From Verrucomicrobiia bacterium (GTDB taxonomy: Bacteria > Verrucomicrobiota > Verrucomicrobiia > Verrucomicrobiales > DEV007), in the NCBI GenBank assembly GCA_030425385.1, contig JAUIAH010000001.1, positions 124,001-188,000 of the forward strand: a DNA stretch of 64,000 bases, given 5' to 3'. The position numbers and the translations under genes are program-made. Below are positions 20,401 through 29,100 of this stretch, piece after piece (position 1 is the stretch's first letter; the number at the start of each line of letters is the position of its first letter). The notes beneath the pieces were generated by a model. That model did not search any database and had not been told where the DNA came from. It was given only the letters and a program-made list of their open reading frames with translations.

Positions 20401-22424
20401 ATTCCGGCGGGGAGTTTGGTCGATTTCAAGCGACTCTAGACATCGTGAGCGACCATGCCCGTGGGCGCTTCGCTTCAACCAGCATCGAAGCCAACGTTCC
20501 CATCACGGATCCCCTGACGGCGCTGATCGGCTTTTATTCCTTCGATGACGCGAGCAATACCTTAAAAGACGATTCCGAAAGTGGAAACGACCTTATGTTT
20601 GCAGAGGATATCGAACCCGTTCACGTGCCCGGTGGCGGCTTTGAAGGCGGAGGCGCGTATGAATTCGATGGGAGTCAACGCTTGATCGCTCCGATTGATA
20701 TCAATGTGGGGACCACTCCCGAACTCACCATGGGTGCCTGGGTCAAGCCGTCTTCCATTGATCCTGGACTGCGTAAGATCCTGGGGCATGACAATGGCGG
20801 GTGGGACCGGACCATTGGCCTCGATAACCGGGAGGGTAATATGCGCTATCTCGGGTTCACCGGCCAAGGTGTGATGTCGGACACACCTGAACCAACGAAT
20901 ACGGAAGATTGGACCTTTATCGCGGTGGCCTATGATGAGCCCAGTCAGGAAGTGACGCTTTATGTCGATTTGAATGCCTCCACTTTTGAAGATGCATTGC
21001 TCGTAAACACGCAACCGACTGTCTTCAATCTCGGCTTCGATACGGTATCGATCGGGAGCTTGCGTCCGGACACGTCTGCAGAAGGCTGGGCGGGATTGAT
21101 TGATAAAGTCTTCTTCTTTGATGCGGTGTTAGACGCCGCAACGATTGAGGAGATCCGAGAAGGTGGGATCCTACCAGGATCACAGGACCCCAATCTCCGC
21201 GTGACAGGTGGCTTTGGTGATTTGGGCAATAATGTCAACCCCGTGACGCGGACGCTGACTGTTCGCAACGGCGGCAGAGACCAGACCCTCACGATCACGG
21301 ACAGTCGTCTCACCGGTCCGAATGCCGACCGATTCACCTTGCTAGACGAGTTACCTGCCAGTCTCGCCCCTGGGGCCTCGGCCACGGTTGAGGTGCGATT
21401 GGATCCCGGCGGAGAGCAAGGAGGGTTCATTGCCTTCCTTGAGATTGATAGCAATGACGCGGGCGATCCGACCCTGGCAATTGACCTTTCTGCGATCGTT
21501 TCCAATGGCAACGGGTTGTTGGCGCACTACCGACTCGACGAGACGTCCGGCACGACGCTCCTCGACGCTTCTGGCTTTGGGCATCACGGCACTTACGAAT
21601 CCGTGAATGGAGGAAGTTTCACTCTTGGTGCCGACGCTTTAGCGAGTGGCGCTGCCGTCAGCTTTGATGACGCCAATGATAGTGGCGCTGCCTACGGATT
21701 GGTGCCCGCAGGAGCTGCCCCGGGTCCGCTATCGCCGTTCTCGATTGCGATGTGGGTGAATCAGGCGGCAGACGATGCCGGAGTCTCCACCCTATTCGCA
21801 AAAGGATCAGGGCCCGGCGATCCCTTCGCGGTGGCCTCGTTAGAAGGCGCGCTCGTGTGGTTCTCCAATGCCGAACAGGGCCTCATTCTGGAAGGTGCCA
21901 TGTCCCGCGGCGAGCCCCATCATTTGGTCACGACTTACGCCGCTGAGAACGATTCAGCCATGGTGACCTTCTATTTGAACGGAGAAGACATTGGTTCAGC
22001 AGAGGTGGCCGCATTTGATGATGCCAGTCCCTCCATCTTTCAGATCGGCGCCTTGAATGGACAATTCGGATTCAAGGGGCTGATCGATGACGTTCAGGTT
22101 TATAACAAAGTCCTCACCGCTGATGAGATTGCCTCTTTGCTGGCCTCTCCCGGCATGGTCTTGGCTGGCGAGCCACCCATTGTGGTGGATCCAGAGCCGG
22201 CGATCTTTAGCGTGGCAGACGTCACTAAGAATGATGGCACTATGAGCCTCACCTTCCAAAGCCAAGCTGGGGTGTCCTATGTCTTGGAATACAGCGAAAC
22301 CCTGGAGGGTGACTGGACCGTGATTCAGACCATTGATGGTCAAGATGGCACCACCTCGGCCGTCGACACCGATGCTACGCGCTTGGCCAAAGCCATCGGC
22401 TTTTACCGTGTCCGATCGAACTAG
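17403..22424 (+). CDS. Giant exported protein with five LamG repeats and anchor-D spacers
   Basis: 1673 residues with signal peptide MRSPSIQHLSKLIWALALAPLLPAHA. Four close LamG copies begin LIGLYTFDE, LLGFYTFDD, LVAFYHFDD and LIGFYSFDD (about residues 27, 363, 596 and 1041). Each carries the block GGWDRTIGLDNR. A fifth, diverged copy begins LLAHYRLDET (about 1373). Anchor-D type Ig domains (RTLTVRNGGRDQTLTI and relatives) separate them. The C-terminus is the same fibronectin-like cap (VLEYSETLEGDWTV to YRVRSN) seen in the other giants. Its last 17 bases overlap the GTG start of the CRTAC1-like selenoprotein candidate, so the two are very likely co-translated. Predicted glycan-binding surface protein. 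Confidence 0.9.
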   Translation: MRSPSIQHLSKLIWALALAPLLPAHADLIGLYTFDEADLTQDSSGEGNDLTSEGVDPTADANGFEGGAALFDGFQRFTAPISVDTAALPMATMGAWVRTDTIEPALRKVLGGDDGGWDRTIGLDNRNGAFRYTSFTGTGPLPGTPGPTNTEDWAFIAASYDETAQTMTVYVDTDASTTDDIPVAVRSSSAFGPGATTVSVGSVGPGTDGEGWMGSMDNVFFFNEALDAGQIRLIRDGGVAGLTGELPMTDPVIAVTAPDPLGTLANQPGSQQRSVMVTNSGATQRLTISGATFSGPQMAHFAVLSTPEGLDPGASGEIVIAFDPGTASGDFDATLEITSDDFGAPVSTIAFTAKVAGGLIAENLLGFYTFDDPDNPLQDNSGRENHLTLPGDGADPVYGETTGVQGGAYTFDGQTRLIGSLNLNPDAVPELTVGAWVKAATLDPGLRKVIGTDNGGWDRTIGLDNREGDFRYTTFIGNGPPLAGTPGPESTDAWTFLAVTFDQPNNEVTVYVDTDVASLNDEMIVVSGATGFTDGFEQFAVGSLRIDNANEGWQGEIDNLFVVPTVLGGEQLDAFRAGGRSAIENYGFGPPRESLVAFYHFDDPEKSLEDSSGNANTLDPVSPPTYVPSGGFQGGAYDFDGNQRFVADIDINIDQMPQLTVGAWVKPSNLTSGLKKVLGSDDGGWDRTIGLDNREDDFRYTAFVGNQRPVVGTPGPENTEDWTFFAAVFDETTAEVTVYVDVNAGTTGDPLISVTEPTAFGAGPPQISIGSLRPDNNSEGWQGLLDNVFLYDAALTETQLAYLRNGGSPVILGVTGDDPNLDFDLTPLFGALVDRAPVTRTLEISNTGRTETLMVTGVSVIGRDASHYTVTGFPEALAPGASGQVTITFDPLHQVGDFTAQLQIASNDESLQLSTVNLGASTAAPTENDPVIGLPVISPFGVLEPGTYTRTVTIRNDGSSQPLTISRISVSGNDAAAYTLGDLPGPIAPGASGSLEITFDSGGEFGRFQATLDIVSDHARGRFASTSIEANVPITDPLTALIGFYSFDDASNTLKDDSESGNDLMFAEDIEPVHVPGGGFEGGGAYEFDGSQRLIAPIDINVGTTPELTMGAWVKPSSIDPGLRKILGHDNGGWDRTIGLDNREGNMRYLGFTGQGVMSDTPEPTNTEDWTFIAVAYDEPSQEVTLYVDLNASTFEDALLVNTQPTVFNLGFDTVSIGSLRPDTSAEGWAGLIDKVFFFDAVLDAATIEEIREGGILPGSQDPNLRVTGGFGDLGNNVNPVTRTLTVRNGGRDQTLTITDSRLTGPNADRFTLLDELPASLAPGASATVEVRLDPGGEQGGFIAFLEIDSNDAGDPTLAIDLSAIVSNGNGLLAHYRLDETSGTTLLDASGFGHHGTYESVNGGSFTLGADALASGAAVSFDDANDSGAAYGLVPAGAAPGPLSPFSIAMWVNQAADDAGVSTLFAKGSGPGDPFAVASLEGALVWFSNAEQGLILEGAMSRGEPHHLVTTYAAENDSAMVTFYLNGEDIGSAEVAAFDDASPSIFQIGALNGQFGFKGLIDDVQVYNKVLTADEIASLLASPGMVLAGEPPIVVDPEPAIFSVADVTKNDGTMSLTFQSQAGVSYVLEYSETLEGDWTVIQTIDGQDGTTSAVDTDATRLAKAIGFYRVRSN
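17481..22150 (+). repeat. Five LamG-encoding repeats
   Basis: Copies lie at about 17481-18120, 18490-19150, 19189-19840, 20524-21160 and, more diverged, 21520-22150. The first four share codon-level similarity around the GGWDRTIGLDN block (near 17750, 18770, 19457 and 20809), which points to internal duplication. Boundaries are approximate. Confidence 0.75.
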
Positions 22425-25400
22425 AGTTCTCTGGCTCAGCTTCCTCACGCTAGTCGCGGGAAGCTGTTCGAAGGAATCGGAGCCCACCTCGGCGGCACCG
22501 GAGCTCATGGCTCCGGTGCCTCAGGAGGAGATTCTGCTAGAGATCCCTGGCAGACAGCGCGCAGAGAACCCGCTCACCGCGCTGGCAGATCCCCACCAAG
22601 ATTCAGATTGGGATACGGAGGCGTTCAGTTCTCGAGCGAGTACCGCATTGGCTCATCTTGCCAAAGCGATCACAGGCGAAACGGCCGTGCCCAAAGAGGT
22701 ATTGGTTCCCGGGCAGCAATGGCCCTCATTGCGACCGGCGACGTGGGCAAGCGCCTTTGACGATCCGCTTGTGCATGTCAAACGAGGGCGTGGTGATGGA
22801 GCACCGTCCTTAGAAGCTGAGGATGCTTGGGCAAGCCTCTTTGCGCCGTGGCACGATGCTCACGACAAGCACGTGAAATGCAAGATTGTTGGCGTGAAGG
22901 CAATGGGCGGACACGTGATGGAGACGGAAGTCGTGGTGGAGTCGCATGCGAGAACGGCGGAAGGGAAAGTCGCACAACAATCGCGGTGGCAATGTGAGTG
23001 GAAATGGGCGGGGCAGGACGAATCCCAGCCCTTGCTGCGTTCGCTGGTTGTGGAGGATTGTGAGGAAATCACCACCGCGAATGGCGGCATTCACTTTGCC
23101 GATCGCACCGCAGATCTGTTAGGCAACGATCCCGCATTTCAGGATCAGCTTCAGCGTGGCGCAGATTATTGGCGTCTTCGGCTCCAACTAGACTTCGGAT
23201 CCGACGTCAATGGGCTGCAAGGGATTGCCGTGGGCGATGCGGATGGCGATGGCTGGGACGATGTCTACCTGTGCCAACCAGGAGGCTTACCGAATCGATT
23301 GTATATCCGTCAGGATGATGGCACCTTGAAGGACCGGTCCGCGGCGGCCGGGGTGGATTGGATGGAATTGACGCGGGCGGCCTTGTTCCTTGATCTCGAC
23401 AATGATGGCGATCAGGATCTCGCGCTGGCGCAGGATTCCTATTACGTCTTGATGGAAAACCAGGGGAAACCCAAGCAGCCACGTTTCCGCAAGCGGCTTG
23501 AGGTGCGCGCGCCAGCCAAACTACGATCCTTGACCGCGGCCGATATCGACCTCGATGGCGATTTAGATCTGTTCTTCTGCGGTCGCAACCCCGCGAGTGA
23601 TACCACTGCACAAGGTGTTCTGGGATTTCCCCTCCCTTATCATGATGCGAACAATGGTGGGCCCAATGTGCTTTTGCGAAATGACGGGAGCTGGCAATTC
23701 TCAGATCAAACGGTGGCCCTGGGCATGGACGTCAACAATCGCCGTTTCAGCTATGCCTGTGCCTGGGAGGATTTCGATAATGACGGTGACCAGGACCTCT
23801 ATGTGGCCAATGACTTTGGGAGAAATAACCTATATCGCAATGACCTATCGACCACCGGGCGTTTTACCGATGTGGCAGCGGCAATGGGGGTGGAAGATTT
23901 GTCGGCTGGCATGGGGGTGACCTGGGCGGATGTGAATCGCGATGGCTGGATGGATCTCTATGTGAGCAACATGTTCTCCTCTGCGGGAAATCGAGTCGCG
24001 TATCAACGGCATTTCCGCGATGGCGATGACGCCGATTTGAAAGGATTCCAACGCCACGCCCGCGGAAACTCGCTGTTTCTCAATCGGCAAGGAGAAACCT
24101 TTGACGATGTGAGTGAGCCGTCCCGAGTCACCTTAGGGCGCTGGTCCTGGGGATCGCTATTTGCTGACTTTAATAATGATGGTTGGGAAGACCTTTATGT
24201 CGCCAATGGGTTTATCACGACGCCCGACACGGGCGATTTGTGAAGTTTCTATTGGCGACAGGTCGTGTCGCGTTCTCCCATCAAAGCCGATGTCGTCGCC
24301 GAGCCCCTATTTGCCTATCAACAAGGGTGGGCGGCTTTGAACCAATTGATTGGCGAAGGACGTTCCTTTAGTGGCAATGAGCGGAACTGTGCCTTTCTCA
24401 ATACGCGGGTAGAACGCTTTGCGACCGTTTCATCTATTAGCGGATTGGATTTCCCGCAAGACGGCCGTGCCGTCGCCGCAGCGGATTGGGATTTCGATGG
24501 ACGGGTCGATTTCTGGCTGACGAATCGCAATGCCCCACGCGTACGATTCCTGCGCAATGAAACCGCTTCTCCAGCTGATTACTTACTTCTATCGCTCAAA
24601 GGTGTGGAAGCCAATCGCGACGCCATCGGCGCACGCGTCGAAGTGTCGCACCCTGTGAGGCTTCCGGCGCAAGTATTCACTTTGCGAGCGGGGGAAGGTT
24701 TCTTAGCGCAGTCGAGCAAATGGCTACACATTGGTCTGGGGACAACTCACGACATGCCGGTCCAAGTGACTGTGCATTGGCCGGGAGGGGAGGCAGAAAC
24801 TTTCGAAGGCTTACAGCCGCGACAACGCTACGCATTGGTGCAAGGGAGCGGAAAGGCGGTCGTGCCAACCCTAACCATGCCGCGCGTTCAATGGGGAGCG
24901 CCGTCGGTGGACGCGCCGAAAGAAGATCCCATGCGGACGTGGATCATCGGTCGCGTGCCTCTGCCTCCTCTTGAGGGCGTCGCCGTGGGCAACGGGAATC
25001 CCGTGCTGCTCAATTTATGGTCCAACGATTGCGCCGCCTGCGCTTCCGAGCTCGCAGAGTGGACGCAAGAAGCCGACGCCCTCCAGCAGGCAGGGTTAAC
25101 CGTGCTCACCGTCAGCGTCGATAGCCTGGCAGGAAACGACAACACCACTTTGTTAGATCGCATTCAACCCCCTTTCGAACGTCTCAACGCAACCCCAGAA
25201 ATGATCGAGGCGTTAGAGGCGGTGCATCGGTCAGTCGTCGAGTTGCGACGTCCCCTACCCGTGCCTACCAGTTTCCTCATCGATGGACGCGGGCGCGTCG
25301 CCGCCATCTACAAAGGACGCGTCCGCGCGTCGCAATTGCAGAAGGATACGGCCCTGCTCAAGGCCACGCTGATCGACCAACGGGAGGCCGCTGTCCCCTA

Positions 25401-26046
25401 TCCCGGCCAATGGGCATCCACTCCCTTTCCTCCCAATCCCATGCGCATTGCCGCTCAATGGCATCAGGCAGAACGGCGCTCCCAGGCAATCGACTATTTA
25501 AAACATTTCCTGGCCGGAGCTCGGCATTATTTGGAGGATCAATATGGAGAACCTGAAGATCACTTGGCTATTGTGGTCGATACGCACGCCTATCTCGGCG
25601 ACTTATTGATCGACGAGCCTGACGGCGCTCCTCAAGCGGCTCGGGTGTATCGCAATCTTCTGCAATTGGCAGCGAATGACACCATGCTTCACAAAACGAT
25701 CGGCGAGCGCTTGCTTCGCAAGGATTTGGCAAGCGACGCACTGGCCCATTTGAATCTGGTTCTGGAAACTCTCCCTAACGATGCCACCACGTTGTTTAAC
25801 GCCGGACTGGCGGCGCGCAGTACGAACAATCCCGAAGCTGCCGTGGCGCATTTCCAGCGCTACATCCGTCAGCGTTCAGACGACCTCGGCGGCCACTACC
25901 AGTTAGCCTTGGCGTGGCAACAAAGGGGACGGATCGAAGACGCGAAGGAGGCCGTCACCGCAGGACTCGCCCGTCCCGGTGCCGAAGAGGATGCTTCCCT
26001 GCGCCTCTTGCTCCAGACGCTTATGCGCGAGCTTTCTCAGGAGTGA
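22408..26046 (+). CDS. CRTAC1-like lipoprotein: FG-GAP, UnbV, thioredoxin-like, TPR; predicted selenoprotein (UGA at 24241)
   Basis: Read as one gene of 1212 residues in which TGA 24241-24243 encodes Sec612. A conventional annotation would give two pieces, 22408-24243 and 24265-26046, in the same frame. The GTG at 22408 gives a lipoprotein signal ending VAGSC (Cys20) and overlaps the upstream LamG gene by 17 bp. Residues 270-611 hold FG-GAP/VCBS repeats (DFDNDGDQDLYVANDFG and others). After DTGDL-U comes SFYWRQVV, more VCBS sequence (DWDFDGRVDFW), an ASPIC/UnbV domain (740-815, LRAGEGFLAQSSKWLHIGLG), a TlpA-like thioredoxin domain with C875-A-A-C878, and TPR helices (1010-1210). The second half has no signal peptide of its own, no convincing ribosome site before its GTG, and exported-type domains, so read-through fits better than two genes. 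Confidence 0.8.
24241..24271 (+). promoter_or_regulatory. Predicted bacterial SECIS element, first copy
   Basis: The in-frame TGA (24241-24243) is followed by stem GCGACA (24255-24260), loop GGTCG (24261-24265) and TGTCGC (24266-24271), a perfect 6-bp stem. The loop begins at +18 after the UGA. E. coli fdhF has an 18-nt gap before its GGUC loop, closed by the same CA/UG pairs. G at loop positions 1-2 and GU at 2-3 match what SelB is known to contact. No bulged U is obvious in the lower stem, which is a departure from fdhF. Confidence 0.75.
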
Positions 26047-26162
26047 GAGCCTCGCGACCCTGGCAATTATACTAGCTCGAGATCAGAGAGAAAGGCGTAC
26101 GCTTGCCGGATCGTTTGCATCCGATCAGCGGCTTTTGCCGTTAGTTCTCTAGATCTACCCTT

Positions 26163-29100
26163 ATGATTCGATTGATGAAACTCGTTCCCCAACGCCTCTC
26201 CCGTGCATCGCTGTGTGCACTCGCCCTCGTCTTCGCCCTTCCCGGTGCCTGCCTGGCAACCACGTTCACGGTGAACTTGCCGACTGACGACCCTTTCAAC
26301 GGCGGCGATCTCTTCTCGGAATCAGCGGACGGTGGAGGGCTTTCCCTTCGAGAGGCGATCGGCCTTGCCAATCAGAACAATGGCGGGCCCAGCAGTGGAG
26401 ACGTGGACGGCGATGTCATTGGATTCTCCGCGCTTGCCTTTGGCGGCGCCAGTCCGACCGCCTTCATCACCAATGAGATCGCCATCACGGACGATGTGGT
26501 CATCGATGGCACGGCTCTTGGGATCATTGGCGGTGGTGGTGGCGCTCCGATCACCATCACGCTGGATGCCGCTGGCCTGAGCCGAATCTTCCACATCGAC
26601 ACCAGTGCGGCCGCGGGGACGGATGCAACTGTCACTCTCACCATGATCGGATTGAAGAACGGCACCAGCGCCACTGATGGCGGGGCTCTCTTCATTGCGC
26701 CCAACAGCCCTGTCAATGTCCTCACCGGAACGGTGATCGATTCCTGTAAGGCAGTGAATGGCGGCGCGATCACCAATGAAGGATCACTCCGAGTGCATGA
26801 GGCGACATTCTCTAACAACACCGCAAGTGGCGCATCGGGCAGCGGCGGCGCCATCTTCAATGCCACTGGTGGGGTGCTCAGCATCACCGACACCACGTTT
26901 TCTAACAACACCGCCAACCGTGCCGGTGGGGCCATTGAGGATCAGGCTGGGGCTGGCCTCACCACCACCATTGCGGGTACCACTTTCCTAAGCAACAACG
27001 CCGGTGTCGCGCCCGCAGCAGCCGCTCCCGGCAATGGCGGAGCCATTCACATCACGGGCGCCAGCGACATGACGATCACCGGAGGCTTGGCGGAGATGAA
27101 TGTGGCCGCTCGCGAAGGCGGCGGCTATTGGAACGGCACCGGCACCATGAGTCTCCAGTCGACGGTGATCCGACGAAACGCCGCTTACGGCGATGGTGCC
27201 GACGACGGCGGTGGCGGCATCTTCAACAATGGCGGCACGCTGAGTATTGTCGATACCACCATTTCTAACAATATCGCCAATGGAACATCGGGGAGCGGAG
27301 GAGGGATCCTCTCCACCGATGGTGAGATCACCATCAGCGGGACCACCATCATTGCCTCAAACGAAGCGAACCGCGCAGGAGGCGGCATCGAAGTCATTGA
27401 TGGGAAGTTAGACATGACCGACACGACGCTGGGAGGCGTGACCGATGCCGAGGGAAATGTGGCTGGCTCGGGAGGCAGCGCCAACCCTGGCAACGGCGGT
27501 GGTTTGCATGTGTCAGGCACCTGCACCGTGAGCGTGAACGGCGGAAGCATCCAGAAGAACGTGGCGGCTTCCGAAGGCGGCGGACTATGGAACCAAGTGG
27601 GCGCGACCATGACCGTCGCAGGTGATGCGAAGGTGGTGGAGAATACGGCACGCGGGGATGCCGCAGACAATGGCGGGGGCGGCATCTTCAACAATGGTGG
27701 CACACTCACTATCACGGGCGCAGTGATCGCCAACAACGTGGCCGATGGCGCCGCGGGAAGTGGTGGCGGACTCTTCTCGACCGATGGATTGGTCACCGTC
27801 AGCGGCACCACGATGATCTCTGCCAATGAAGCCAACCGCGCTGGCGGCGGCATTGAAGTGATCGATGGAACGCTTCACTTGATGGGCACCACCTTGGGCG
27901 GGAGCCTCGCTGCCGACGGGAATATCGCGGGTTCCCCAGGATCTGCGAGTCCTGGCAATGGCGGTGGCTTGCACGTCACCGGTTCCTGCGCCGTGAATGT
28001 GATCGGGGGCACGGTGCAGTTCAACGTCGCCGCGAAAGAAGGCGGTGGCCTATGGAACCAAGCTGGCGCGACGATGACGGTGAGTGACGATGCGCTCATC
28101 CAGGACAACGCGGCCCGCGGTGACGCTGCCGACGACGGTGGGGGCGGCCTCTTCAACAACGGCGGCACGCTCAACATCACTGGAGCGACCATTTCTAACA
28201 ATGTCGCCGAAGGCACTTCGGGCAGTGGCGGCGGTCTCTTCTCGACTGATGGCACCATAACAATCACCGGCACCACCCTCTTCACGAACAACAAGGCCAA
28301 TCGTGCCGGTGGAGGGATCGAGGTCGTTCACGGCTCGTTGATGATGACGGGCACGACCCTGGGTGGCCCCAACCCCGCCGACGGCAATGTGGCAGGACCC
28401 ACCGGCAGCGCGAATCCCGGTAGCGGCGGCGGTCTCCATGTGAGCGGCACCTGCGGGGTGACCCTTTCTGGAGGAACCGTGCAGCAGAATGTGGCCGCTC
28501 GCGAAGGTGGCGGACTGTGGAATCAGACAGGAGCCACCATGACCCTTGCCGATGGTGTGGTGGTGCGTGAGAACACCGCGAGCGGAGCGGCTGCCGATGA
28601 TGGCGGCGGGGGCATCTTCAATAACGGCGGCACCCTGACCATCACTGGGGCGACCATTTCTAACAATGTGGCGAATGGTAGTGCCGGCAGTGGCGGAGGC
28701 ATCTTCTCTACCGATGGTAACGTCTCCCTCACTGGAGCTACGATCATTCAGGCGAATGAGGCCAACCGCGCGGGCGGAGGTATCGAGGTCATCGATGGCA
28801 CTCTCAGCCTCACAGGAACCACTCTCGGGGGGATCCTTCCTGTCGACGGCAACGTGGCGGGGCCTGTGGGAAGCGCGAGTCCTGGCAATGGGGGTGGCAT
28901 TCATGTGAGTGGCAGTTGCCTGGTGACGCTCACCGGAGGCACCGTGCAGTCCAACCTGGCGGCTCGCGAAGGCGGAGGCCTATGGAACCAGACCGGAGCG
29001 ACGATGCTTCTCACCGACAACGTGCTCGTGGATGGCAACACCGCCTCCGGCGATGCGGCCGATGATGGCGGGGGTGGGATCTTCAACAACGGCGGCATCC

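Noticed and set aside
24241-24265. Two separate genes joined by stop-restart at the GTG after the TGA
   Set aside because: The residues between the stop and GTG are conserved between the paralogs (SFxWRxV), there is no ribosome site, and the second half has no signal peptide for its exported-type domains. Kept as the main alternative, not the preferred reading.
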